From Lycocorax pyrrhopterus obiensis (Eukaryota > Chordata > Aves > Passeriformes > Paradisaeidae), in the NCBI GenBank assembly GCA_014706295.1, contig JACSVZ010000016.1:4259168-4323167 (forward strand): 64,000 nt of DNA. The letters run 5' to 3'. Under the pieces are notes generated by a model that was not told the origin of the DNA, searched no databases, and saw only the letters and a list, made by a program, of their open reading frames with translations. Of this stretch, positions 11,719-23,502 are shown in pieces (position 1 is the stretch's first letter; each line of letters opens with the position of its first letter). A program made the translations under genes and the position numbers.

Positions 11719-13847
11719 TCATCCTCTTTCTGTTTTGGCTTTGCAAAGACTTTCTGAAGACTCAGAATCAATGAGTCTCCTTTGCTCAGTGGCACCTGGA
11801 TGGGTAATGGGAGATTTCTGAAGAGCTCCCCAGTACCTCCTTCAGGACATTAGGAATCCTTAATACTTTGCTGCAGGATATGCCCCAAGCAAAAATCTTT
11901 GGAAAGGTAATGTGTACTGTAAGTGCTCACAGAAGCCTCCCTTCAGTGCATTTAAATTTTCTCCTCTTCTTAGCATTGCCATTAGTGGTAAAGTCAGAGC
12001 ATTTCTGGGGAATTCCACCAGTGCACACCATGCAGATGGCCCTGTACCCCCCACCCTGTAGCCTTTCCCTAGTGGCCTGAGAGGGCAGAGGTGATGGACA
12101 CTGCTCCAGGTCCACCTCTGCTCTTCCTAACCCTGCAGGTCTGGAGGAGAGTGGAACAGCAGCAGAGTTGCTAAGTTAAATTTCTGATCATGTTCCCAAG
12201 CTTCCTGTAATGTAAATTTCTCAGGAGCAAGCACACACTTTGAAAAAGCTGTAACCAATAATCCCAGTGGAGTGAAATAAAGGTTTTTAAGGTGAATCCT
12301 GTGCTGACATTAATGCTCTAAGCTAACAAGCCCAGGAGTGAAGAGTTTAAATTTGCTACTCTTTTTTCTCACTTTTCATTTGGCTCAATTTCTCCATTTC
12401 CCCTGCATTGTCTGAATCAAGGAATTCTTATTAGCCTTGGTTTTGTATCTTTCCAAAACGACTTAGGAAATTTAATGTAGGAAAAGCAGAGACATTCTTT
12501 GCAATACCAAAGACTGATTAAATGTACTTGTGTATTTATCAACATTCTCTGGATCCACCATTGTCAAGCTGTATCTTCCAAATCTGCAGAGTAGGAGGAG
12601 GAAATCTTAACCCTGAACTTCCTTCTGGGAAGTCCAAAGCTAATTTTGAGAGAACTTTCCTCTCTTTTATGACAAATTTGAAGGATTTTAGAGTATATAT
12701 GGCTGGGCTGTAAATGGTTTTGTAATAGTTCCCGATCCCCCTGGATTTGCTATAGGCAGCATGAAAATTGCTTCTGTTAGATTCTGGATGGGAATATGGA
12801 AACTTCAAAGTGTTTTCAGGGACCCTGTGGTGCCCACTTCTTCACGGCAGCAGCTGCATTTTCAGCAGTCGTGCTCAGTGGCTCCCACAGGTTTGGCCAC
12901 CGAGTGTCCCCAGCGCTTAAAGGTGCACAGCTCCAGGCCTGTGTACAAAGAGGCTGTGAGCCCCAAACGTGGAGACTGAAGTGATTTCAGTCTCTGCTGA
13001 TAAATTGCTTCCAGTTTTACAAATGGAAAGCTCACCTTGTTGGATGGAATGGCACGTTCTCCTCCACCCCCTTCCCGAGCCAGGCTACTGCTTGTGGGCA
13101 TGTACCAAACCCCACAGTAGAGACACCAACAGGGCTCCTCACTTCATGTGTGCTCCCCTTCCTTCAAGGCAAAAACACCTCAGAGAAGAGTCCCAGATCA
13201 CCAACACAAACAATTACAAGCCTCTTTCCTCTGGGATTATTTTATCAGTTTCTTCTGGAGGGTTATCCATAAATATCAGCTTTTAAATATATGCCAAAGA
13301 AACTTTCTCATTACCAACTAATGCCAGGCTTCATTGGACTTCACCTGCTAAAGCTCTCAGTCAAGAACCAAATTTTATTCTCTGGAGGTTGGGAAGACTC
13401 ATCCCTACATCCACAATGTTGCTTGTGGTGCCCTGAAGCTACCTGCAAATACTGACCCAATAAGTTATTTTCTCTTTTCTCCTGGTGAGGTATTAAGGTG
13501 AAGGGTGTCGTTCTGCCCTTTTAAGTGACAACGCTCTGCTGTAAGGAGCCAAGCCCCACTGCTGGGCCAGGGGCTGGGGCTGGAGGGGCTCTCAGGCTGG
13601 GCTAAGGAAGCTCTTCCACCCCATGTCCTGTTATTTAATGTACACTTGTGTGCAGACTGCAGGGTGCAGGTGCCAGGAGACTGTGCTGGAGGTCACAGCC
13701 AAACCCTCCTGCCTTTCTTTCTCTGCTTTTCTCATCCAACAACTTCACAGTTGCTACACCATCAGTCAGAGATGATCAACTCTGCTGTGAATAGCCTAAT
13801 GAGTAAGACTTCATTCTCCATACGGAGCAAGGTGCTGAATTTGAATG
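11719..13847. other. non-coding, no feature seen
   Basis: Mixed DNA with short open frames (12,539-13,286) and no recognisable coding signal. GCTGGGCCAGGGGCTGGGGC near 13,561 is local low-complexity. Confidence 0.5.
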
Positions 13848-14125
13848 CACCTCTACATCAGACCTATCCATTTGTGATCAAACTACAATGCATTGGCCAG
13901 GTGGATGTCTCATCTTGATCTGAAGTGACTGGGGCACTTATTTCATCTCTAAATAAAGGACTGATTTCTCTCCTTGTGCAAGTGCTTTCACTTCCCTTTA
14001 ATTTCCAGCTACTGGACTTTGCAGGGGGGAACAAAGAGCCCTAGGTCAGAAATGTCCTAATGTGTACTTGCAGCTTTCTGCCTCCAAGCCCACCTTGGCA
14101 AGGGAGAATTAGACGTCCTCTAATG
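13848..14125 (+). repeat. left arm of a 278-bp inverted repeat
   Basis: The arm is the reverse complement of 25,140-25,417 with five mismatches by manual alignment, about 98 % identity. At 14,112-14,115 this copy keeps ACGT where the partner reads ACAT, a CpG-decay type change that makes this the likelier ancestral state. It contains an AATAAA hexamer (13,951-13,956) but no open frame of interest. Neither CR1 nor a retroviral LTR with TG...CA ends is recognisable. The hexamer CCTCTA stands near both ends (13,850-13,855 and 14,117-14,122). It may be an unclassified interspersed element or a segmental inverted duplication. Confidence 0.95.
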
Positions 14126-14406
14126 TCCCCAGGCTGCTCACTGATGGGCAGGGCTCTGCTTTGGGAGCCTCTTGTACCCATTGCTTTGGGAAAAGTGTCC
14201 AGGGAATTGCTGTTGGATCATCAGTGCTTTCATTTTGGTTCAGCTGACAAGTTTGCTCATTTGTGAGCTTTTTGGAGCAATGTGTTTCTGTCACCAAACT
14301 GGTAATTTCTCCATGCAATTCTGGTTCTTCCTACTTCTCTGTCAGTTTTACTTCATGTAGAGGAAAGAGGGGGGGGAAAAATGCTCAAGATAAGTAAACA
14401 GCTTTC
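14126..14406. other. non-coding flank of inverted repeat
   Basis: CTCACTGA at 14,137-14,144 recurs beside the partner arm across a 10-bp length difference. Homology may therefore fade gradually rather than end sharply. Nothing else is seen. Confidence 0.4.
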
Positions 14407-14424
14407 TTTTTTTTTTTTTTTTTT
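14407..14424. repeat. T18 homopolymer
   Basis: Eighteen consecutive T residues. Confidence 0.9.
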
Positions 14425-15239
14425 CTCAAATGTATTAATTAGTCACTGAATAATTTACACGGATGATTCTTAGTTCCCCTATTGTTTATGAGCAGTTCAT
14501 TACCTGTGCTCAAATTGCAGATGTTTTGATTAGGTACATGAAATGCATCACACTTGTGATCTTTCTTTTGGGGTAGTTTCTCTGATGTCAGCAGAAGCTC
14601 TCCCCATCTGTAGCAGCACTAGATCTGAATTAAGCTCTTTCTTAATAGATCTTTCTTGATTACAGAACTTAAGCAAAGCTTCCTAAAATCAATGCAATCG
14701 TCGTGTTCACATCAGCCTTCGGCTGCAAGTGCTTCTCAGTGATTTGGGAGAAAATAGTGGGCGTTCCCAAATCTGCCCAGAGATGCCAATTCCTGCACAG
14801 ATAGTGTGAGGGAACAGGCTTGTTTTTCTGTGTGACCTTTCATAGGTTCTTCATCAGTAGCCCATGGATCCCCATCTGACCTGGGTAGGTCCTGGGCTGA
14901 AAATCATGGGATTAAACCTTTAATTATATGTCACAGAGCCAGGCTCTGGATGTGAAAGCTCACAGCTCTGAATTGGCTTTGCTCAGGGCTGTCAGTGTCG
15001 TTATGGATGCGCTTTTTTTAGAATGTGTTTTACAGTTCTTTAGTCTTCCCTCTCTGCAAACAAGCTTTTCTCGCCACCTTTGATTTCTGTAACAGCCTCT
15101 GGTTGATTTAAAAAGGGCTGTATCTCTGAGGACAGCTTCAGCTGCCACTCTCCTTAAACCCTCTTGGGACACAGTTCACCACTGACATGGACAAACAGAA
15201 TTCTTCTTGCAGTTATTAAGCTGAGAAAAAGGTGAAATC
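14425..15239. other. non-coding, no feature seen
   Basis: Mixed-composition DNA leading into an AT-rich tract. The minus-strand frame at 14,960-15,172 is not recognisable. Confidence 0.45.
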
Positions 15240-15665
15240 ATCATTGCTAGTCTACAAACAAGAGTTAAATACCTATCATCAAATGTAAAAAGGAGTAAAT
15301 ATGGTATAAATTATTCTAATAGGTTTGCACAAAAAAGAGCAATTAAACTAATGCAGTTTGACTTCTTTTCAATTAATAATGTACCCAATCATTTTTACAT
15401 TGTTTGGAAAGACTGTGTGCAGATAATATTGTCTTATGGCCTAATTTTTTTCATGCAATTAGTTGCATACATTTGCTGACAGGCTAATTTATGAGCAATT
15501 GCTTTAAAAGCAGAACTATTTTGCATTTAATTACGTTGGGTTGTAATCCATCTGTTGACAAATTTGTGTGTTTTGCTATTTATTTGCTAATGCGTTCCAC
15601 TACTCCAGCATGATCAGTCATACAAGTTGAATATTTTGTTGATTATATAAATACCACAGGGTAAT
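15240..15665. promoter_or_regulatory. strong candidate conserved non-coding element
   Basis: About 425 bp of AT-rich, transposon-free sequence with dense homeodomain-like cores: CAATTAAACTAATG, CAATTAATAATG, CAATTAGTTGC, CATTTAATTACG and GGTAATTAAGG. There are also CAATTG-type sites such as GAGCAATTGC. This is the clearest enhancer-like texture in the window. It lies immediately 5' of a possible transcript start (TATATAAATA at 15,644). Deep conservation is expected if this is right but could not be tested. Confidence 0.45.
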
Positions 15666-16013
15666 TAAGGGCCAGCTGCATGGCTGGTGGGAATGACTAG
15701 TTGTGGTATTTCTTCCCCCCTCCTGTTGAACTTTTTATTACTGCTCTGTGGAGAGCGAACAAAACTATGATTAAAGCTGGAATTCTGTGGCTGCTGTTTC
15801 TCAGCAGCTGGAGCAGGGGGAAGGTGGGAGAAGTGAATCTCCGGATGGGGCCCTCCGGTGCTTTGTGCCCAGTTTGCTCGAGCAGAGTTCATCTCAAGTA
15901 CATCGTGTTCACGAGCAAACCGATGCTCTCGCAGTGGGGAGCAGAGGGCAACCCGGGAAATCAGGCCAAGGTTTCCAGACTCGCTGTTTTCACTGCTGTG
16001 AGGAGGAGGAAAG
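15644..16013 (+). promoter_or_regulatory. possible promoter and first exon (speculative)
   Basis: Three signals line up on the plus strand. A TATA-like element, TATATAAATA, lies at 15,644-15,653. A locally CpG-enriched stretch follows, with nine CpG between 15,842 and 15,982 by hand count. A near-consensus splice donor AAG|GTGAGC places an exon end at 16,013. An open frame beginning at 15,701, with an internal Met at 15,767, runs through the donor. From 15,767 its product starts with a short hydrophobic segment (ILWLLFLSSW), signal-peptide-like but unrecognised. Donor-like sites and 170-codon frames also arise by chance, so this may be a lncRNA start, a coding first exon, or nothing. Confidence 0.22.
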
Positions 16014-17574
16014 GTGAGCTGGGTGGAAGGGCCCCTCACGGGAGGTGCCTTGGGATGGCAGGTGCTTGGACATGGGAAGCAGGAGCACCTTGTTTCAGCC
16101 AGGTTTCTTGCTTAGCTGACTGGCAGGGGATGCCTGAACTGCGGGTGCAGGATGGAGAGAGGGAGTTGTTGGGAGAATGTCATTTGTCTTGGCAGTTACT
16201 GCTTGGACTTACTGGAGAGTGATGCTGTTTGGGTGTAAGAAATATGGGGTTTTTTCTAGTACCCTTGAGAGAAAAAAGAGGTATCGAGCTGAGGGGTTTC
16301 GAGATGAGTGTGGTACTTGGCTTTTGCATCATCCTCGGGGGTAGAAAGAGGAAAAACGTGGACCAGGTATGGGATGGGTGTGTGGTGGCCAGAGGCAGAG
16401 GAGCTTGCTTGCTTTGGCTCCTTTAGTGGGCGGTTCTTTCAAGACCAGTTGAGTTTCAGTTGCACCCACAAAAATGACAGCAGTGATGGATAAATCTTAA
16501 GGCAAAGTCTTGGAAAAGTCTGATATATCTGTGATGCCTTTTCCTGGTCTTAAAATCAAGAGTTAAACATGGTTAGAAGGGAAAAAGGGATTTTACCTTG
16601 GCATTTATTTTAAGGATCCTTAGGTGCACTACATCCAGGTCGAATGCACCTCCACGCACACCGCAATGCATGTACCCAAAAGATCTGATGTAACATTATA
16701 GGTGTTACTAATTAGCATATCTATCATAAATTCCCCAATGAGAGGCTCGAGTGAGCCCCCCTCCCCAAGGAACCTTCCCCTGGCTGGTTCTATCTCAGTT
16801 TACAAAATGTGTTCTGGAGAGGACCTTGGGGTCTGGGGCACACTGACCCCTAACTATGAAGCTTCTGAAATGTTGAATCTCCCAGCTTGAAAAACAAGTC
16901 CAAGAATGTAGGCAAAAAGCACTAAGAATACAGAAGCTGTAAAAAGGTATAACAGGAGCATAAAAGAAAAGACAAAAATCATCATGGCATCATTTTGACA
17001 CCTCAGCACCATCAAGGCACAGTGGGACAAGGGACAAAGTCTTCTTTGTCCTTGCAGCCACAGCCACGGGGTGCAGTGTGGGATCCCCTCCCTAGGCAGA
17101 GCTCTGTCGCTCCTTCCCTCTTTGACTAACACACTACCTGCTGAGAAACCCCTTTGGTTTGCATGAGAATTGATGGTGGGCTGGACTGTCCAGGAAGGTG
17201 GAGGGCAGCAAAACCCAGCTCTTGATAATTTAGACTGTTTAGTTCAAGACCCAAAATAGTTCTAGAGAGTGCCAAGCAAAAGCTTGACACCTTCTTACGT
17301 ATCAAAAGCAGAGACTGAGCAGCGGGCGTTGAAGCCCTCAGTGGTGGCAGGGGCAGTACAGATGTGCTCCAGCTGCTCGTTTGCACTGGTGTGAGAGAAC
17401 AACAGGCTGGGGATTCTCTCCACAATAAAGGTTGTTCTAAGGCTTGTGAAGGTGGGTGTTTGTGCACTGGGTTCGCCTGCGCTGAGCTGAGGTTCACATA
17501 CACATCAGCTTTCTCAGCCTCTGAGTGGGTTTGAATTGAGTCTTGCACTTCACTCCATTTTTAGCCAAGCAGTT
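16014..17574. other. non-coding, no firm feature
   Basis: The long plus-strand frame continues to 16,222 past the donor-like site without recognisable content. Minus-strand frames at 16,854-17,132 and 17,126-17,548 are likewise unrecognised. The sequence at 16,885-16,970 is A-rich. Confidence 0.45.
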
Positions 17575-17900
17575 TCTGACTTTGGATTAAAGACAAAGGT
17601 CAAATTAGAATTCTCTTTGTATGCTCTGTAGGTTAGATTTCTGGTTTGTTTCTTTGTGGTTTTAAATAACTGAATTTCTATTTCTCCTGAGTATTAACAG
17701 CTGGCAGCTGTACAGATCATAAGAGTTCAGGCATCTATAAAAATATCAGTTCCTTCTGAAGTGCTTTAAAGCATAAATTATAGTTAGATAATATCCTCAG
17801 ATGACAATATCAGTCTGTGAAAAAGGATTTTCTTTCCCCACCTCCTTCTGCATTTAATCTAGAAATTAAAGACAATAGGGACTGCAATTATCGAAGATGC
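17575..17900. promoter_or_regulatory. weak candidate conserved non-coding element
   Basis: AT-rich, repeat-free tract with ATTAAAGACAAAGGTCAAATTAG-like content, split here as GGATTAAAGACAAAG and GGTCAAATTAGAATTC, plus CATAAATTATAGTTAG near 17,772. ACAAAG is a TCF/SOX-like core. Motif density is lower than in the 15.2-15.7 kb tract. Confidence 0.25.
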
Positions 17901-18079
17901 CACATAATATTCCCTCTTGGGGGTTTCACCTAGAAGTTCTAGTCTCTGCCCAGTGGATGTTGGGAAGCTCGGTTTGATGTTAAAATGCTTTTGTAGAGCT
18001 GTCTAACAGTCCCCATAAAGCGTGGTGAAAACAGAGCTTAAAGGAATGGGTGGACACTTTGTGAGAGTCAGACAAATAA
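17901..18079. other. non-coding spacer
   Basis: Nothing recognised. Confidence 0.5.
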
Positions 18080-18540
18080 ATTACATGCTTTTTACTCTCC
18101 CAAGCACAGATGACTAGAATTGTAACTGACTGAATAATTTGCAGTGATTAATTTGAAGAGATTTGCAAGGTTTTCAGTGTTCTTTGAAAATCCATACATT
18201 TAACCATAAGTATGGTTTATTTAAACGTATTTCAGTGTAATTGTTTGGCCTTGAGACTGCTAGCAGGCAATTGTCATTTGAAATACTCCATATATAGACA
18301 AATTCCATAAAATCTGTGATATTTTTGCCTTACATAATAGAGAGTTTCATGAAAATAATTTCATTGCTTAAATTGCAAGTCACATGTTTGATGATAATGT
18401 TTGCCATTCTTGCCATTTTGGCTAACCATATCAGGCAGTCAGGGAGAGGAGATGGTATCACAAAATCCATATAAGTAGCAGGCTGAAATGTGGATTTTGC
18501 AATTGGATCTATTTATTATTGCTATTTTTATGGCTGTGGT
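18080..18540. promoter_or_regulatory. candidate conserved non-coding element
   Basis: AT-rich, repeat-free tract with GCAGTGATTAATTTG near 18,142, CCATATATAGAC near 18,288 and GAAAATAATTTCATTGC near 18,352. A 7-bp dyad AACCATA-AG-TATGGTT lies at 18,202-18,217. There are no open frames of length. Enhancer-like by texture; conservation is untested. Confidence 0.35.
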
Positions 18541-19791
18541 TCCTTGTTAGTGTTGTGAAAAGGGCAAATGACTGGGTGGGTGTTCCAGGCAACTGGCATC
18601 CTTGAAGGCTTCCCTGAACCTACCTCGAATCATGCTTTTTCTGCCCCTGTCTTCTTAACTTCTCTTTAGGAGCAGTTTTCTCATTGCAGTTAATAAAGGT
18701 TTTGGATATTGCTTTGTCCTGTAAGCTGAGATGATTATGGAGAATAGCAAGACGAGAATTGTAAGAGAACATGAACCCCACCCTGTGCTTCTGAGGGAGG
18801 AAAAGTCACTGCTGAGCAGGAGCCATGGGGAAAAAGCAGCAACCTGCTCATGTCCCTGTGCTCTCTAGGTCTGTTTGGGGTCAAGAGCTAAACTTATGTC
18901 CTGTGAAGGGCAGGGGGAAGGGGAAAGCAGTCCAGAGGGAGCAACTCTGGGATTCAGTACATCGGCCCAGGTCCATGTTCCTGCTATGCCAGCTGGGCGT
19001 GTAGGACTTTTAAAGTATTTAACAGTTGCAAAATCATGTTGCACGTTCAGTTTCAGAACTGAAGATAAGCAATTTTCTCCTGAGATCTCTGTGCTGGTTT
19101 CCCAGATGAAGAGGTCCAGAGAGAGTTTGTGGAACTGGAAGTAGGGGAATTCTGAAGCGTGATGAGACTCATCTGAAACTTAATCACTGTTGGCCCTGAT
19201 TTTACATTCAAAATCTAAATAGCTGCAAATATGAGTGTGGGAAACAGCAGTGATTCTATCCCACGTTTCATCATGAGATCCTAGTGCCCCCCAGAGTCTG
19301 ATTAATAAAATCACTGAGACCAAGATCCAACGAATGGGCTCTCTGCTGAAACAGATGGAGATATTTTATGGCATGGAGCTTGGACTTCCCCAGTTGTCCT
19401 ATTAGCTATCCAAAGTAAACCAGTTCAAATGACCAAGGCATGGATATTGCAAATTCTTCCTAAGGTGGAAAAAGAACTCATTGGCCAAATGAGGGCAGGA
19501 ATTAATTAGTGAGGAGCAAAGGTGTACATCTGCAGATTTGTGGGGTGTGAGGAAGTGGATGCATTCCAACTGCCTTTTTATCTGCTACAGCAGCACAGTT
19601 TTTACCATCAGCTTTAGACATCTAACTGAGGTATGGTTTGGTGAGGAAGATGATGTCCCCTCTGGGGTCAGTGGAGGGATGAACACTACCTGAGAGTTGC
19701 TCAGGTCACAGAAGTGAGGTGACACAAATGACTTCTTATTTTATTTTTATGATTCTTCATTTGACAGTACTCTTGGGCACGTGGTATGACC
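18541..19791. other. non-coding, no feature seen
   Basis: Mixed DNA with one unrecognised plus-strand frame (18,875-19,144). The sequence from about 19,620 to the CR1 end could contain more degraded CR1, but I cannot show it. Confidence 0.45.
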
Positions 19792-19873
19792 CTTGGGGTG
19801 TCCTGTGCAGGGCCAGGAGTTGGACTCCATGATCCTCCTGGGTCCCTTCCAACTCAGCATGTTCTGTGATTGC
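19792..19873 (+). mobile_element. CR1 LINE 3' end, sense
   Basis: The sequence carries the known avian CR1 3'-UTR phrases in order: CTGTGCAGGGCCAGGAGTTG, a GGACTCCATGATCCT block, GGGTCCCTTCCAACTCAGCA and TTCTGTGATTG. This is the usual 5'-truncated form: only the terminal part of the element is present and no reverse transcriptase is encoded. The match is from memory of the family; a repeat-library comparison would assign the subfamily. Confidence 0.88.
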
Positions 19874-21999
19874 TTCTTTGCCTCCCTGAATCCCAAGGCT
19901 GTATTCCCATGCACTTGCTTCTCCTCAGTTGCTGTGGCACTGCCTGCCCAGCAGCTCTTGAACCAGGAAGGTAGCCTGCTGCTGCTCAGAATGTTTATGG
20001 CCATGATGATACTTCCTCTGCTATGTCCTGCTAACTTTCTCATTACACTTTATAGCAAACATTAATGTCTAGAAAAAACCAGATTTTTATCTGCTCCCAA
20101 GATAGAACATAAAACAAACATCTAAGGCTCTGTAATGCCAAGATGTTTTTAGGATGCTTTTCAGAACATGTACTTGACTTCAATCATTCCAAATCTATTT
20201 TGTAATTACAAAGCCATTTTATGTTCCTTTGAAACCAATTCTAAAGCCATTTCACAACCATACTGAAAATATCCCATGTACAGAATTTAGACAAACATTT
20301 ATTTCAGTTCTGTCTCTTTTTTTTCTTTTCTGCTGTACAGTAGAAAAAGGGGTCTTTGCAGAACTCAGGTGCTCTTGACCATCTCACTACGACCTCTGTG
20401 AAAGGCTGCCCATTCATCTGGGCAGTGTTAGCCCAGAAAAAAAGGAAGAGGAAACTCACACAATGTAAGGTTTTAAAGCCAAATGGAGTCACTAACATTT
20501 AGTTTCAACTGTGGCACAGGTCGTACTGCTTCACTGAGGATTCCCTTGTCAAGGTGAGCAGCAGAGGTTTACCAGACCAGAGCTGATCAGTGGCTCTGAG
20601 GTTTCCTCAGCTGGCTGTGGGGCAGGGCAGGCTGGTTCATTGCTGAGTAGGAGAGAGGTCTGTTCTCTCTCATCAGATGGTGATAATAGTAAAGACAAGT
20701 TTGAGAACCATTACACAGCCCACCAGCTTCAGGGACACAGTGAGGTTTAGATCAGCATGTTTGCCCGTTCTTATATTGCTTTCTCCTTGACGATGCTGTG
20801 AGGGACACAATCAGATTTGTAAAACCATTCACTGTTCAGCTGTATGAAACCCTGATACTAAGTAGGTGTTCCTAGACTACAAAATAGCATTGGCAAGCAC
20901 AGATCATCTACCGACCAGATGCAGCTGATCTCAGACACAGCACAGCTTTATGTAGAAGCAGCCATGTTAAAGCACAGATTCCTTGTCCATGTGTAGGGCC
21001 AGGAGCTGAATAATGTGCATTTAGAAAGCGACCCACTCGTAGCCTGTATAATGCTAAGTAAGAAAAGCACAAAGCAGAGGAGAAGGTGAAGATCTGCTTC
21101 TGCAGTATGAGCACATTCACAGTGTGGGAGCGTATGCACTGAGTCAAAATAGTCTGCAACGAATTATCAACTGTTATTATGTAAAGTGGTTGGAAATAAA
21201 CTGACATTACATAAAAAGTGATGTGATACTGCCACAGTAATCACTCTGAAAGCAGAAGGGATTCTAAACCAATGTGATCTGGTTCTGGTTTGAAACTGGT
21301 GGAATTTGTATCCCCTGAGCATCTTTTTTGGCCTACCAGGAAATGAGCAGGTTTCCTGCTCCCCGTGTTTACGGGAAAAGCAGCTGCATAGCTGTTCTGT
21401 CAGCCCAGTCTCATCAATACTGGCTTTCATGTTCTTAGTTCTCAAGATTGCTCTCGCAGTGATTCAGCCTTTAAGATGTGGTTATTGTGCTTTTTCATAA
21501 GTGAATGGAAAAAACCACCAAGGTTAGCTATATTTCTTCTTGGTGAATTCCTTAGCAGAAGGAAGCATTCAGTGATCCCCCTGTCTGTGGATGTGGGCTG
21601 ACAGATCAATGCATTTTCAGGGGTTTGTTTGTAACCGATTTTGAGGCCAGACCACATCTTCCCTTCTGTCCAAGGATAAGTTAATTAGGTAAACACGAGC
21701 ACGCAGTCTTGCAAAGTTTCTGGATTGTGACTCTGCGCAGGGAGGGAGGGACGTGTTGCCCCTGTCCCACAGGAGAAGCAAGGGAAGTCTCAGAGTGTCT
21801 GTGCATGGAGGTGCCTTCGGCCCATGGGCCTTTTCCCCAGTTTGGGAGGGCTTTCTGTGCCAGGGGGCTCGCAGCCATTTACCCTCTGCACAAGAGGCAT
21901 GCAAGGTGTCAAGGTGAATTATAGATGAATGATAAACGGATTTTTTAATTTGTACAACAAATCTGTTCTCTGGGGGTTTTTGTTTCTTTCATACCAAAG
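19874..21999. other. non-coding, no feature seen
   Basis: Long stretch with short frames on both strands (for example 20,908-21,207 and 21,617-21,904, both minus) and no recognisable exon or repeat family. A pyrimidine-rich patch lies at 20,312-20,335. Confidence 0.5.
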
Positions 22000-22200
22000 G
22001 AAGGTATGATTTTGCTGATGATTTCTTCTACTGACATAACTAATTACTTAATCAAGGGCTTCTGCCTTCTGTTTAGAGATAGCTGAGATATTAAGAGATT
22101 GCATTAATGCCCTTAGAAACACAGCAAGACTTGAGAAATCTATAAAGATATATTTAGTGGCAAAAATTATTCCGTGATAATTTGTCAATTACAGTGCTCC
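22000..22200. promoter_or_regulatory. candidate conserved non-coding element
   Basis: AT-rich, repeat-free stretch with CATAACTAATTACTTAATC near 22,036, GATTGCATTAATGCCC near 22,098 and GATAATTTGTCAATTAC near 22,176. GCATTAATGC at 22,101-22,110 is a perfect 10-bp palindrome. Conservation is untested. Confidence 0.33.
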
Positions 22201-22304
22201 ATCAGATAACAAATGCTCAAGATGAAATCTGCTCCAGCTGGGGAAGGATCCATTTTCTGTGCTTTCAGACGTGTCTGGAAAGAAAATGCCTTTACTTAAC
22301 TTTC

Positions 22305-22323
22305 TTTTTTTTTTTTTTTTTTT
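22305..22323. repeat. T19 homopolymer
   Basis: Nineteen consecutive T residues within a longer T-rich tract. Confidence 0.9.
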
Positions 22324-23502
22324 CTTTAATAGTTGCTGTATTTGTAGGGTTTGGGTTACATCTAGCATCGAGGTGGTTTCGTGTAGGGGCAGCAGATGGG
22401 TGATAGGTTTTACCAGCACGGTATAGGCATAAATCGATGTTTCCTGGATCAGTAAAGGATGCTAAGGAAAATGCTTATAAGTAAACCTTCAGTACTGGTT
22501 CAGAAAGTGATGGAATAATGTAGGTTGCCTGGTCCACTCTCCCCCTGAGAGCCGGAGTAAATCATGTTAAGATACGAAACAACCATATTAGAATGTAATT
22601 TATAATCTCCTCGCGTTTTCACTCAGTGTTTCATTTCCATGTCACTTCTGTGTACTTTGATTTTCTTTTTAATTGAGGAAAACTGCACATGAAGACATTA
22701 TAAATTTTTCCTGTGATTGAGATACTGAAATTTTTTCTCAGTTGTTACAGTTTTAGAAAAAAGAGCATCTGTCTTTGACAGGAGGGTATTTGCCTATGCT
22801 CACAGCACACAGGCTTAACAGCATTTTAGTCCTTCCTGCACCTTAGTATTGGATTCTTCATTTCTTGCATAACTGCACCTTTGACATCTGGACATCACTC
22901 ACATCCACAGGAAGGAGAGTTCCACTCCTTCCCTAATAATAAATTGGTGACAGGCAGGCTGCCCCTGGGGGTGGGACCCGCAGCGCTGTCCCCACAAGCA
23001 CAAGGCGTGCACAGAGAGCTGGTAGAACAGGCTACCAAACCCCACAAGCACCTCTTGTCAGTGAAGCCCTTCCTGTGCTGTATGTAACGTGTGTGTGTAT
23101 ATACAGGGTAAAATATTGATTGGCTTTGTTACCATTTCTGTCCTTTCATCATCTCTTAGTAGTTAGCAGAACAAAGGTTTTTAGTTAAAACCTCATACTC
23201 TAGGAAAGCTTATTTGAGAAGGACTAATGAAAATTACAGCTGTTTATCCACCAAAGCTATGAAATGATACATTATGATTCCCAAAGTGCTGGGTTACTGT
23301 ACTGTGACAAATAGAACAGGTTCCCAAGGACCCCTGGGTGAGAGCCAGCGTGCAAAAAGGAAGCTAATACCGAAGACTTTTTTCCAACCACCTAGCTGCC
23401 AACAGAAGGAGCTACAACTGAAGTCTGTGTTTCTTAAATATCTGTCAGGTGTCGGGGTTAAAAGCTGGTATAGCAGGGAGTGCCTGGAGCCTGTTGTGTG
23501 TG
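22324..23502. other. non-coding, no firm feature
   Basis: Mixed DNA, AT-rich at 22,560-22,760. A short TG/TA repeat (GTGTGTGTATATAC) lies near 23,090. No gene or transposon is recognised. Confidence 0.45.

Noticed and set aside
13848..14125. Inverted-repeat arm as a solo retroviral LTR
   Set aside because: An AATAAA hexamer is present, but the ends are not TG...CA, no convincing target-site duplication flanks either copy, and no internal retroviral sequence lies between the arms.
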